Assembly (NCBI GenBank): GCA_016342645.1
Contig: JAEINX010000032.1
Location: 1-38,402 of the forward strand
Source: Bacteroidales bacterium
GTDB lineage: Bacteria > Bacteroidota > Bacteroidia > Bacteroidales > JAEINX01
Length of the DNA stretch: 38,402 bases
Direction: 5' to 3'
This document shows positions 24,110-32,488 of the stretch, in pieces. The translations under genes and the position numbers were made by a program. Position 1 is the stretch's first letter. The number at the start of each line of letters is the position of its first letter. The notes beneath the pieces are model-generated. The model was not told the DNA's origin. It did no database searches and worked only from the letters and a program-made list of their open reading frames with translations.

Positions 24110-26284
24110 ATGCGTTTCAGTATAAAAAAACAAAATTTTGATCCGGGATATTATGCTTTGAAAAGAAGTATAAAAACATTTCTTGCAATTTCGATATCAA
24201 TATTCATTTTCCGTTTCAACTCCCAATTTGCAATAATAGCATTCATCTCAACTATGTTTTTATGCTTATCACAAATTGGAGACACTCTCAAACAAAGAAA
24301 AATCAGCATGTTGCTAACAGGTTTAATAATGGTTTTATTAATACCTTTTACAACTATTATCGGAGGGACGCTAATTCCCGCAACAATTTTATTTACAATG
24401 TTGGTTTTTATTGCATTCTATTTTTCAGGTGTTGGAATAATTCCACCTCAAATTGCTTCTTTCATACTGGTTTTATGCCTGATTACAATGAAAATGCACG
24501 GGAATTTTAAATTAGGGATTATTTATAGCGGAATAATATTGTCATCAACCCTAATTTCATTTATTATTCATTTTTTGATTTTACCCAACAGGCCTTCAAA
24601 AATATTTCAAACAATTTTAAATATCGGTTTGAAAAATATTGATGAGTTTAATGATTCTATTATCAAAGAATATGCTGATAAAGAAATGGCAAAAACTATT
24701 GTTAATCTACAAGAAGAAAAACTTGTTCAATCAATAAATCGTTTTAGGCGACTTTTTAAGATAATTAAATTAATTCCAAATCCGAATAATGATATTAAAC
24801 CTGCTCTAATTTCTGTAATTCAAAACTTAGACCGTATGCACGAAAGCCTTGTTACTTTATGGCAATACAGATTGTCGGCTTGGGATTCTGATATTTATAA
24901 AAAATTTATTGAAGTTTTTCGTGAAATAAACCCTGAATTGACTACTGAATTTCATAAAGTTTTATCACAATCAAAGCTCGAAAAAGTAAGTTTTAATAAT
25001 ATCATCAAAAAATTGGATTCTTTTAAGAGTAATGTGAAAGAATTGAAAAAATCGGAAAATAATAACATTCCGATTTATGAATGGATTTTGGTTTTTAATT
25101 CTGTTTTTGCGTTACAAACTATGATGAAAGATATTGTTGATATTTCAAATTCAAAAGATACTGCATTTCCACAATTAGAGAAAAAAGAAAATTTATCATC
25201 ATTTTTATCATCATTTAAAAAAGTTAAAAACGGATTCTCATTCAAATCTCCTGCTTTTCGAATGGGCTTACAAGCAGCGATTACTGCTGGAGCAACAATG
25301 TTTTTTTATAAATATTACAATATAAATTTTGGATATTGGATAGTCCTTTTTGTAATTATGATTATAAAACCAAATCTCGGTATTTCAGTGAAAATGGGTT
25401 TGAACCGATTGTTTGGAACATTGATAGGAGTGTTGATAGGCGTTGGTTTTATTTTAATATTTAAAACAAATACTTACTTTTTTTATGGAATTGTAATTCT
25501 TGCGCTCTTTGCTATGCTGTACATGATGAATTTGTCAAAGATTTTATTTGTTTATGTTATTATGACTTTCCTGATAATTTTATTGTTCTCCGAGTTAAAA
25601 CAAATAAGTGGTTGGCAATTAGGATTAATTCGATTTGAATATACCGCAATATCCGTTGGTGTTGCATTTGCGGCAACTTTCTTACTCTGGCCAAATAAAG
25701 CCGGAAATCAGTTGAAAGAAATGCTCGCGAATGGTTTTATAACCGAAAAAGATATTTTCATAAAATTATTATCTGATTTCATACATGGTTCGTATAATAA
25801 GTCTCTGATCGAAAATATGAGAAAAAAATTAGAAATTACAATTGAAAAAGCTCAAGAAACCTATAATACTGCAAAATCCGAAGGGAATAAAAGAAGAATA
25901 AATTTGGGTTGTTCAACGATTTTGCATCTAAAAAACATACAACAGATTCTTCTATCTATCGACACTTCCGCACATAATGTTAAGACAGATTGGCCTCAAA
26001 ATGAGATTAAACTTGAATTAACTGATATTGTTCAAAGTTTCTCGGAGTCTTTCGAGATACTTTCCGAATCAATTTCATCAAGAATCAAACCCAAAAAATT
26101 ACCCGATTTTGAAGAAAATATTAATAAAATAAGTACCACTTTTAAAAAAATAAAGTATAAAAAAGAATATTCTGAAAATGAAATTTTTGAAGTGCGTAAT
26201 TTTTCTTCTTTATTATGGCATTTAAGGCCGTTATTATGGGAAATTAAGGCCGTTCATACTTCTTTTTCTGATAATTATAAATAA
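24110..26284 (+). CDS. FUSC family membrane protein (YccS/AaeB-like)
   Basis: 724 residues from ATG 24110; ATG 24062 would add 16 residues unlike the rest. It has the duplicated FUSC layout. An N-terminal block of about five to six membrane helices (residues about 20-160) is followed by a soluble helical region of about 220 residues. A second helix block (about 385-520, with GMGLQAA-type start RMGLQAAITAGATMFFY and INFGYWIVLFVIMIIKPN) and a C-terminal helical domain complete it. The GYW...V.....KPN motif is characteristic. Relatives export aromatic acids or toxic organic compounds, but the substrate here is unknown. It is single, with no adjacent membrane-fusion protein such as AaeA, so it may not form a tripartite pump. 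Confidence 0.85.
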   Translation: MRFSIKKQNFDPGYYALKRSIKTFLAISISIFIFRFNSQFAIIAFISTMFLCLSQIGDTLKQRKISMLLTGLIMVLLIPFTTIIGGTLIPATILFTMLVFIAFYFSGVGIIPPQIASFILVLCLITMKMHGNFKLGIIYSGIILSSTLISFIIHFLILPNRPSKIFQTILNIGLKNIDEFNDSIIKEYADKEMAKTIVNLQEEKLVQSINRFRRLFKIIKLIPNPNNDIKPALISVIQNLDRMHESLVTLWQYRLSAWDSDIYKKFIEVFREINPELTTEFHKVLSQSKLEKVSFNNIIKKLDSFKSNVKELKKSENNNIPIYEWILVFNSVFALQTMMKDIVDISNSKDTAFPQLEKKENLSSFLSSFKKVKNGFSFKSPAFRMGLQAAITAGATMFFYKYYNINFGYWIVLFVIMIIKPNLGISVKMGLNRLFGTLIGVLIGVGFILIFKTNTYFFYGIVILALFAMLYMMNLSKILFVYVIMTFLIILLFSELKQISGWQLGLIRFEYTAISVGVAFAATFLLWPNKAGNQLKEMLANGFITEKDIFIKLLSDFIHGSYNKSLIENMRKKLEITIEKAQETYNTAKSEGNKRRINLGCSTILHLKNIQQILLSIDTSAHNVKTDWPQNEIKLELTDIVQSFSESFEILSESISSRIKPKKLPDFEENINKISTTFKKIKYKKEYSENEIFEVRNFSSLLWHLRPLLWEIKAVHTSFSDNYK

Positions 26285-26288
26285 GAAC

Positions 26289-26330
26289 CGGAGACTGAAG
26301 ATTGGAGACTGAAGACTGAGAACTGAATCC
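26289..26330. repeat. Short degenerate tandem repeat (GAGACTGAAGA-like)
   Basis: The unit GGAGACTGAAGA-ctt/TTGGAGACTGAAGAC recurs three to four times (GAGACTGAAG, GAGACTGAAG, GACTGAGAACTGAA). It immediately follows the FUSC-type stop codon. Its role is unclear; it looks like a low-complexity intergenic repeat. The remaining bases to 26530 show nothing else. Confidence 0.4.
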
Positions 26331-26530
26331 CATTTGCCATCTGAAAATTACTAAAATGCAATCATGAGAAATAGCATTAATTAATAATTAATTTATTAAA
26401 TATTTTCAGGATTATTAATCGATTTTTTTAACTTTTACCGATTTTTGTTGCAATGTGGGTTAACAAAAAATTACGCTTTCAGATAATAATAAAGTATTAA
26501 GAAAGTTTGGTATTGATAAAAAAAATAAAT

Positions 26531-27730
26531 ATGAAAATTTTAGTATTAAATTGTGGAAGTTCATCAATTAAATATCAGTTATTTGATATTGATAAGAAAA
26601 TAGTGATGGCGAAAGGAATAGTCGAAAAAATCGGCTTGGAGGAATCAATATTAAAAAATAATAGAAATGACGGTGATAAGGTACTTGTAACCGAAGAAAT
26701 TCCAAATCATACAATCGGCATTGAGAAAATTTTAAACCTGCTTATTGATAAAGACCACGGAAGCTTGAAATCATTTGACGAAATAAATGCAGTAGGCCAC
26801 AGGGTTGTTCATGGTGCTGAAAAATTCAACTCAAGTGTATTGATTACTGATGAGGTTGTTAAGAAAATGAAAGAATGTATTGATTTGGCACCTTTACATA
26901 ATCCTCCAAATTTGAAAGGAATAGCAGCAATAAAGGAAATTCTTCCGAATATTCCTCAAGTTGGAGTTTTCGATACAGCTTTTCATCAGACTATGCCCGA
27001 TTACGCATATATGTATGCAATTCCTTTTGAATTATATGAAAAATATTCAATCAGAAGATATGGTTTTCACGGAACAAGTCATCGTTATGTTTCCCAGCGG
27101 GCATGCGAGATTTTAAATTTAGATTTCAAAAAGCAAAAAATAATAACATGTCATCTTGGAAATGGTGCTTCAATTGCAGCCGTTAAAAATGGAAAATCTG
27201 TCGATACATCAATGGGATTGACTCCGGTAGAAGGACTTATGATGGGAACAAGAACCGGTGATCTTGATTTAGGAGTAATGTTTTATCTTATGAATAAAGA
27301 AAATCTTGATGTGAAAGCAGCAAACGCACTTGTTAATAAAAAAAGTGGGGTTTTGGGTATTTCAGGGATTTCTTCTGATATGAGAGAAGTGGAAGAAGCT
27401 GAAGTAAAAGGAAATAAAAGAGCAAAACTTGCTTTAAGTATGTATAATTATCGTGTTAAAAAATATATTGGGGCTTATGCTGCTGCCATGGGTGGTGTTG
27501 ATGTCATTGTATTTACAGGTGGAATTGGCGAAAATTCACCGGAAACCCGAGAAGAAATTTGCAAAGGATTTGAATTTCTTGGCCTTGATTTCGATTCGAA
27601 TGTAAACAAGGGAATAAGAGGAAAAGAAATGGTGATTAGCAAACCCGAATCGAAAGTTATTGCAATTGTTGTTCCTACCGATGAAGAATTGGTTATTGCA
27701 CAGGATACTTTTGAGATAATTTCAAAATAA
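26531..27730 (+). CDS. ackA: Acetate kinase
   Basis: 399 residues, the usual length, from ATG 26531; a TTG at 26507 adds eight residues and is less likely. All family signatures are present: VLNCGSSSIKYQLF at the N-terminus, GHRVVHG, RRYGFHGTSHRYV, THLGNGAS-type CHLGNGASIAAV, MGLTPVEGLMMGTRTGDLD and FTGGIGENSPETRE. It interconverts acetyl phosphate plus ADP with acetate plus ATP, the last step of acetate fermentation. Its usual partner, pta (phosphotransacetylase), is not adjacent; the upstream gene is a FUSC-type membrane protein. A strong bidirectional hairpin terminator follows. Confidence 0.97.
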   Translation: MKILVLNCGSSSIKYQLFDIDKKIVMAKGIVEKIGLEESILKNNRNDGDKVLVTEEIPNHTIGIEKILNLLIDKDHGSLKSFDEINAVGHRVVHGAEKFNSSVLITDEVVKKMKECIDLAPLHNPPNLKGIAAIKEILPNIPQVGVFDTAFHQTMPDYAYMYAIPFELYEKYSIRRYGFHGTSHRYVSQRACEILNLDFKKQKIITCHLGNGASIAAVKNGKSVDTSMGLTPVEGLMMGTRTGDLDLGVMFYLMNKENLDVKAANALVNKKSGVLGISGISSDMREVEEAEVKGNKRAKLALSMYNYRVKKYIGAYAAAMGGVDVIVFTGGIGENSPETREEICKGFEFLGLDFDSNVNKGIRGKEMVISKPESKVIAIVVPTDEELVIAQDTFEIISK

Positions 27731-27732
27731 AA

Positions 27733-27767
27733 AAAAAGCCATCACAAACGAATTTGGATGGCTTTTT
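27733..27767. terminator. Bidirectional rho-independent terminator between ackA and yebC
   Basis: AAAAAGCCATC (27733-27743) pairs perfectly with GATGGCTTTTT (27757-27767) around a 13-base loop, with T/A runs on both sides. It can end both the + strand ackA transcript and the - strand YebC transcript. Confidence 0.85.
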
Positions 27768-27783
27768 ACAAATAGTAGTTTTA

Positions 27784-28524
27784 TCATATTTCTTCCATAA
27801 TTTCATCAGTTAATTCCATATTATGAAAGACATTCTGAACATCATCATCCTCTTCGAAAAGCTCAATCACTCTCATTATTTTTAATGCGCTTTCTTTTTC
27901 TAAAGTAATCGTTTCGTGAGGGATCCTTTGTAATTCGGCATTTTCGGGTTCAATGTTTAATTCTTCAAGTTTTTTCATCATATTTCCAAAATCTTCCATC
28001 GAAGTAGTAACCGAAAAGAAATCATCTTCGGCAACGATGTCTTCAGCACCGGCGTCAATCATTTCCAATTCAAAATCTTCTTCATTAAGTTCGCCTTTGG
28101 GAATAGAGAAAATTCCTTTTCGATCGAATAAAAAACTTAAGGAGCCATTTGTTCCTAAGTTGCCGCTAAATTTATTAAAAATTGATCGAACATTACTTAC
28201 TGTTCTTTGAACATTATCAGTTGTGCATTCTATAAAAACTGCAATCCCGTTTGCTAAGTAACCTTCGTAGGTAGTTTCTGAAAAATTTGCTGAATTTTTA
28301 TCTTTTCCTTTATTAATTGCTCTTTGCATAGTATCCTTTGGCATACTTGCACCTTTTGCATTAGAAATAGCTAATCGTAATCGAGGGTTGCTATCAGGGT
28401 CTTCTCCGCCTTCTTTTACTGCAACAGTAATTTCCTTTATAATCTTGGAAAATATTTTTGACCGTTTTGAATCAGCTGCCCCTTTTTTCCTCTTAATTGT
28501 TGACCATTTATTATGTCCCGACAT
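27784..28524 (-). CDS. YebC/TACO1-family protein
   Basis: 246 residues, the family norm. The N-terminus MSGHNKWSTIKRKKGAADSK and the following RSKIFSKIIKEI, GGEDPDSNPRLRLAI and NAKGASMPKDTMQRAI are nearly invariant in the family. YebC proteins act in translation, helping ribosomes past difficult sequences such as proline stretches. Some have been described as transcriptional regulators; which applies here is unknown. It is monocistronic between two hairpin terminators. Confidence 0.96.
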   Translation of the reverse strand: MSGHNKWSTIKRKKGAADSKRSKIFSKIIKEITVAVKEGGEDPDSNPRLRLAISNAKGASMPKDTMQRAINKGKDKNSANFSETTYEGYLANGIAVFIECTTDNVQRTVSNVRSIFNKFSGNLGTNGSLSFLFDRKGIFSIPKGELNEEDFELEMIDAGAEDIVAEDDFFSVTTSMEDFGNMMKKLEELNIEPENAELQRIPHETITLEKESALKIMRVIELFEEDDDVQNVFHNMELTDEIMEEI

Positions 28525-28642
28525 TTATAACTTTTTAAATTATGATGTTAATTTCACGCTTATTAAAAAATAATCTTGCTAATTTAAAAATTAAAACAAG
28601 AAATGTGTGTAAAATTAAAAAAAATAATAATTAATAAAACTA

Positions 28643-28679
28643 AAAAAAATGCTATTTCAAAAAGAAATAGCATTTTTTT
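28643..28679. terminator. Hairpin terminator after the GIN-domain gene
   Basis: A perfect 16-base stem (28643-28658 with 28664-28679) around AAAAA, with runs of A on one side and T on the other. It ends transcription of the minus-strand gene that stops at 28699, and may also act on any + strand read-through. Confidence 0.85.
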
Positions 28680-28698
28680 AATGAAAAAGCTTAAATAA

Positions 28699-30321
28699 TT
28701 ACCATCTTACTAACTGAATTCCAATTGAAAATGGATACAATTCAGGCCCTTTATTTTCTCTGAATAATTTAGATATTGAATATGTGGCAAATAAATTAAG
28801 CCATCCGTATCCTATTCTAAAAGTTCCATCAAGTTTGAAAGGGGCTAAATAAAAATCATCATGAATTTTTCCTTTTTTCTGATTTGGCGAAGTTGTTTGA
28901 AAAACTTCTTTATACTCACCGGTTTTAGGATCAAATTGTGTTAGATAGAATAGCTTATTTTTTTCCTCATAATAAATTTTTGTGTGTGAAGCAATTCTGA
29001 TTCCAAAAAGAATACCGGCTGAAACATGGAATGAATTTCTTTTGTATTTTGAATTGTTTTGAAATTCAAATAATAGAGGAAAATTCAAAGTTGTTATATT
29101 AAGTTTGCTTTTTCGGAAACTAATACCTTCAGCTATAAAACCTCGTATTTCGGATGATTCGGAATTTAGAACCGTTCTTTTTGAAAAATTATAATTATAC
29201 GAACCTAGTCCTAGGCCGGTAATTAAACCAACATTATTCCTTTTTGACAAACTAACATTTTGTTGGAAAAAATTAATATTTACAAAAAGCGATTTATTCA
29301 TATTAAGATCAAGATATTCATTTTCTTTTGAAAAATTCATGTTGAAATCAGAATTTACATATCCGTTAACACCCATTTCAAATCCTGCCCAATGTCCTTT
29401 AAATCTGTTTAATTTTATTTTTTTGAATCTTACATTTCCATAATCATCAACAATTAATTGATTGTTTCCAATTGTTATTTTCGTAGAATCTCCTTCAATT
29501 ACTTCAACACCAAGGTTTCCGATTTTAACTTTTGTAGTATCATTATAATAAGAACGTCTTCTATATGGCCTTCTGTTATTGCTTTGAACATCAATTGTTG
29601 GATAATTGCTTTCCCTGATTCTTGGATTTGATTTTAATTTATTAACAATTTCGGGAGAATTAACGATGTTGAGAATTGAGTTTCCGCTTTCAACTGTGTT
29701 AACTTCTTCGTTAGCATAAATCTTAGCCTTTCCTGAGCCGCTTATATCACCTGAAGTAATATTTGTAATTAATTGAGAAGCATTTAGAAATCCTACACCG
29801 CTAACATCAATTTCGTTATTTTCGGCATTTCCATCAAGTAGAATAATTGCAGAGCCTGAAACAGTTGTTTTTAATTCTTTGGTTTCGATTGATAATTTAA
29901 TTTGTGAAGCTCCTCCGGCAATTAATTCAAGTTTATCACTTTTTAGAATTCCCTCAGATTTCACTAAAGAAGCACCTCCCGATTCAATGCTTTCAATATT
30001 TTTTACTTCAATGAAAACCTGAAGCTTAGTCGAGTTTTTTATTTCATTTGATGAAATACTCAATTTCCCTCCAATTACATCAGTTTTGATTTTATCGCTG
30101 AGATTAGAATCGGTTTCAAGATTAACTGTTTGTTTATCGCCTTGTTTAATAATAACTGTAAAAATTCCTCCTACTTCAATTTCAGTAAAGTCGCTAACAT
30201 TTCTTTCTTCCAAAACTACGTTTCCGTTGCCCTTGACTTGAGAATAAGCGGTTTGAACTGTTGATAGAACAATTAAACAGCTAAAAATTAAATAAATACT
30301 TTTTGAGAATAAATTTTTCAT
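28699..30321 (-). CDS. GIN-domain (DUF2807) envelope protein with C-terminal beta-barrel
   Basis: 540 residues from ATG 30319-30321, chosen because a proper signal peptide (MKNLFSKSIYLIFSCLIVL, cleavage near SQ) begins there; the open frame extends 26 codons upstream. After the signal lies a GIN/DUF2807 beta-helix head (about 30-220), with repeating short strands and Ser/Gly/Asn turns. It begins with the typical VVLEERNVSDFTEIEVGG. Residues about 300-540 alternate hydrophobic and polar residues with Tyr/Phe/Trp ends and finish in VRW, typical of an outer-membrane beta-barrel. The layout suggests an outer-membrane or surface protein. Its upstream region carries the same GTAAC-N17-CGTC promoter type as the ECF sigma gene. 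Confidence 0.75.
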   Translation of the reverse strand: MKNLFSKSIYLIFSCLIVLSTVQTAYSQVKGNGNVVLEERNVSDFTEIEVGGIFTVIIKQGDKQTVNLETDSNLSDKIKTDVIGGKLSISSNEIKNSTKLQVFIEVKNIESIESGGASLVKSEGILKSDKLELIAGGASQIKLSIETKELKTTVSGSAIILLDGNAENNEIDVSGVGFLNASQLITNITSGDISGSGKAKIYANEEVNTVESGNSILNIVNSPEIVNKLKSNPRIRESNYPTIDVQSNNRRPYRRRSYYNDTTKVKIGNLGVEVIEGDSTKITIGNNQLIVDDYGNVRFKKIKLNRFKGHWAGFEMGVNGYVNSDFNMNFSKENEYLDLNMNKSLFVNINFFQQNVSLSKRNNVGLITGLGLGSYNYNFSKRTVLNSESSEIRGFIAEGISFRKSKLNITTLNFPLLFEFQNNSKYKRNSFHVSAGILFGIRIASHTKIYYEEKNKLFYLTQFDPKTGEYKEVFQTTSPNQKKGKIHDDFYLAPFKLDGTFRIGYGWLNLFATYSISKLFRENKGPELYPFSIGIQLVRW

Positions 30322-30346
30322 AATTTTATTTTTAATGTTTTTCGGT

Positions 30347-30376
30347 ATGACGAAAATTGTTTTCATTTTGTTACAA
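30347..30376 (-). promoter_or_regulatory. ECF-type promoter (TTGTAAC-N17-CGTCAT) of the GIN-domain gene
   Basis: On the minus strand TTGTAAC is followed after 17 bases by CGTCAT, 26 bases before the ATG at 30321. The same two words at 16-base spacing lie upstream of the sigma gene. The GTAAC/CGTC pair resembles promoters recognised by ECF sigma factors. Confidence 0.6.
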
Positions 30377-30413
30377 TGTTTTACTACAATTATTTTCAAA
30401 GATCAATGAATTT

Positions 30414-30494
30414 AATGATAGAATGATAGAATGTTTGAATGGATCAATCTTGATAGAAATATTTATGCATTCAAAAATTTAAGCATTCAATCAA
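30414..30494. repeat. Short repeats AATGATAGAATG and GCATTCAA
   Basis: ATGATAGA occurs twice in tandem (30415-30431) with GAATG words, and GCATTCAA occurs at 30467 and 30483. It is a low-complexity intergenic repeat between the anti-sigma and GIN-domain genes, with no coding potential. Confidence 0.35.
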
Positions 30495-30502
30495 TTACGA
30501 AT

Positions 30503-31630
30503 TTATTTGTAAGTTTTTCTTAATTTTGTAGAAGATATTTGAAAGAAATTATTAGAAACGTCGTAAGCTGTTACATCACCATTTGAATTAGTCTCTCTTG
30601 AAAATGTTACATTATTGTTAGTGGATTCATTATATCTGTCAACACTTGTACTTGCAAGATTCCAAAGAGATGAATTGTCTGGCTTGCTACCTTCCTGATA
30701 ATTTTTATTTTTCTTAAAGATTCGTGTGAATTTTTTAACAGAATTTGCAAGAAATAAGCCTAAACGAGTTTTTGTAGGATTTTTCAAGTTTACATTTATT
30801 GGTTCTTCAGTAATTTCACTATTCCCGTTAACTAATTTCGCATAATATGATCTTTCAACAAGTGAAGGATTGTTTTGAAACTTATTGATAAATAAATAAT
30901 ATTTACTTAGAGTAACTGAATTACAATCATGTGCATCTACAAAAAAAGCTTCAGTTTTTAATCTGTTTTCGGGCAAATGTTCAATTTGTCTGCTACAAAT
31001 GTAGTTGAGTTTCATTTTATCACTACCATTATTTATGGCAATTTGTCGAGTACTGATTTTTCCAATAAATTGAGTTGAAACATTTTTGTTATCAGCTAAA
31101 CGGATATCTGTTTCATTAGTATTTTGTAAAAAGAAAATACCCCATAAAATCAAAACTGAAGCAGCAACTGAAACCGAGTAATAGAGAATTTTTTTTGTTG
31201 AAACAGCAAACACATATTTCTTCAAAGAAGATTTATTTTCAAAAATTATATTATTATCTGCTTTAAGTTTTGTTTTTAGAAATAATTGATATTGAGTTTT
31301 TAGATGTGGGTTGTGAATAATAAACTTTTCACAATCGGCTGATTCATTTTCTGAAAGGTCATTTTCGAGTTTGGCAATAAAATAGTTTTCATAATTTTTT
31401 TCGTTGATTTTATTTACGTCAACGATTAATTCTTTTTTGAGTTTATTTTTGTTTTCAAATCTAACTTCATCATCTGGTGCAAATTCTAAAACTTCATATC
31501 CGGAAAATTCTTCCTTGATATCCGGATTTTTTTCGAGAAAATTCATTAGTTCACTCACTTTATCGGGTTCAAGATTTCCGTCAAAGTGGTCGATAATAAA
31601 TTCTTCATAATTATTTCGGTTTATTTTCAT
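30503..31630 (-). CDS. Anti-sigma-factor-like single-pass membrane protein
   Basis: 375 residues. The N-terminal cytoplasmic part holds two copies of one module of about 62 residues: NYEEFIIDHFDGNLEPDKVS...NKNKLKKE (about 7-67), and NYENYFIAKLENDLSENESA...NKSSLKKY (about 79-138). One membrane helix follows (about 147-167, YYSVSVAASVLILWGIFFL). The C-terminal 200 residues lie outside and are polar, with no known domain. The gene follows the ECF sigma gene by 14 bases, the standard order for an anti-sigma factor. It has no zinc-binding HxxxCxxC motif. Its role as an anti-sigma factor is inferred from position, topology and size. Confidence 0.68.
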   Translation of the reverse strand: MKINRNNYEEFIIDHFDGNLEPDKVSELMNFLEKNPDIKEEFSGYEVLEFAPDDEVRFENKNKLKKELIVDVNKINEKNYENYFIAKLENDLSENESADCEKFIIHNPHLKTQYQLFLKTKLKADNNIIFENKSSLKKYVFAVSTKKILYYSVSVAASVLILWGIFFLQNTNETDIRLADNKNVSTQFIGKISTRQIAINNGSDKMKLNYICSRQIEHLPENRLKTEAFFVDAHDCNSVTLSKYYLFINKFQNNPSLVERSYYAKLVNGNSEITEEPINVNLKNPTKTRLGLFLANSVKKFTRIFKKNKNYQEGSKPDNSSLWNLASTSVDRYNESTNNNVTFSRETNSNGDVTAYDVSNNFFQISSTKLRKTYK

Positions 31631-31644
31631 TTTCTGTCATTTTG

Positions 31645-32136
31645 TTATATCACTGTCTCCATGCTTCCAATATAATTTTTCAAGAAGACTCTTGCCCTAT
31701 AAATATATACTTTCACTTGCGATTCATTTAAATCTGTTACATCTCCAATTTCTTTATACGAATAACCTTCATAATCTCTTAAAAGAAGTACCGATCTCTG
31801 CATTTCGGATAATTGTTTTAAACCTTCATTTAAAATTTCTTTTAAATCGGAATATGAATTTTCTTCGTATAAAAGGTCGCCATATTTTTCGGGTTCATTT
31901 ATTTTTTCAAATTTTCTATCTTTTCTTATATAGTCTATCATTGTGTGATAAGCTGTTGTGAACAGATATGATTTAGATTTCTCAAATGAGATACCCTTCA
32001 CTTTTACCCACATTTTCTCAAATGAATCCTGAACAACATCTTTTGCCTTCTCCTCATCCTGAATATTTTTCAGAACAAAACGAAAAACTCTGTCCGAGAA
32101 CTCATCAACACAACGATTGTATTCAGCAGTCGTCAT
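31645..32136 (-). CDS. ECF-family RNA polymerase sigma factor
   Basis: 163 residues. Region 2 is visible as FVLKNIQDEEKAKDVVQDSFEKMWVK...SYLFTTAYHTMIDYIRKDRK, and region 4 as LSEMQRSVLLLRDYEGYSYKEIGDVTDLNESQVKVYIYRARVFLK. It has no extra N-terminal domain. It is the first gene of a two-gene operon with an anti-sigma-like protein, and it has an ECF-type promoter 31 bases upstream, implying autoregulation. The likely trigger is an envelope signal passed by the membrane partner. Confidence 0.93.
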   Translation of the reverse strand: MTTAEYNRCVDEFSDRVFRFVLKNIQDEEKAKDVVQDSFEKMWVKVKGISFEKSKSYLFTTAYHTMIDYIRKDRKFEKINEPEKYGDLLYEENSYSDLKEILNEGLKQLSEMQRSVLLLRDYEGYSYKEIGDVTDLNESQVKVYIYRARVFLKNYIGSMETVI

Positions 32137-32166
32137 TTATTTAACAATTTGTGTATTCTATATCTG

Positions 32167-32195
32167 ATGACGAATATTCCATAAAAAAGTTACAA
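32167..32195 (-). promoter_or_regulatory. ECF-type promoter (TTGTAAC-N16-CGTCAT) of the sigma operon
   Basis: On the minus strand TTGTAAC, 16 bases, then CGTCAT, ending 31 bases before the sigma-factor ATG. Nearly identical words lie upstream of the GIN-domain gene at 30347-30376. Confidence 0.62.
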
Positions 32196-32315
32196 TTTAC
32201 GATAACTTTTAGTTTTTTGAATAAGATTATAGGCTAAATTATATTTTGATGAGATGAGGAAATCAAATTCAGAAATGATTCATTGATGAAAATTAATTTT
32301 TTATAATTTAGCTAT

Positions 32316-32488
32316 ATGAAGAAAATTACAATTTTTATTGGTTTAACATATCGGCTGTAACAAAGCTTTTACTTGATAGGTTTTGGCCATATTATGGAAA
32401 TAAAAAATTATACGGGAAAAAGGCTGCTTTATTGCCTGCCGGAACAGGTAAAAAAGATTGTGATTTAAGCATCGAAATGTTTAATTGA
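32316..32488 (+). pseudogene. Remnant of a flavodoxin/NADPH-FMN reductase-family gene
   Basis: ATG 32316 begins MKKITIFIG, the usual opening strand of flavodoxin-fold reductases, then the frame breaks. In another frame (about 32343-32488) NISAVTKLLLDRFWPYYGNK continues with LYGKKAALLPAGTGK and ends at TGA. This resembles the later part of the same family (NVSAQ-K-IDR..., GKKAALI). About 70-80 residues, including the FMN-binding loop, are missing between the two parts, so it looks like an internal deletion with a frame change. The tail overlaps the end of the convergent peptidase gene by 8 bases. The rest of 32137-32480 holds only the sigma promoter. Confidence 0.5.

Noticed and set aside
26289..26330. 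GACTGAAGA repeats as a CRISPR array
   Set aside because: The units are too short and adjoin without spacers, and no cas genes are present.
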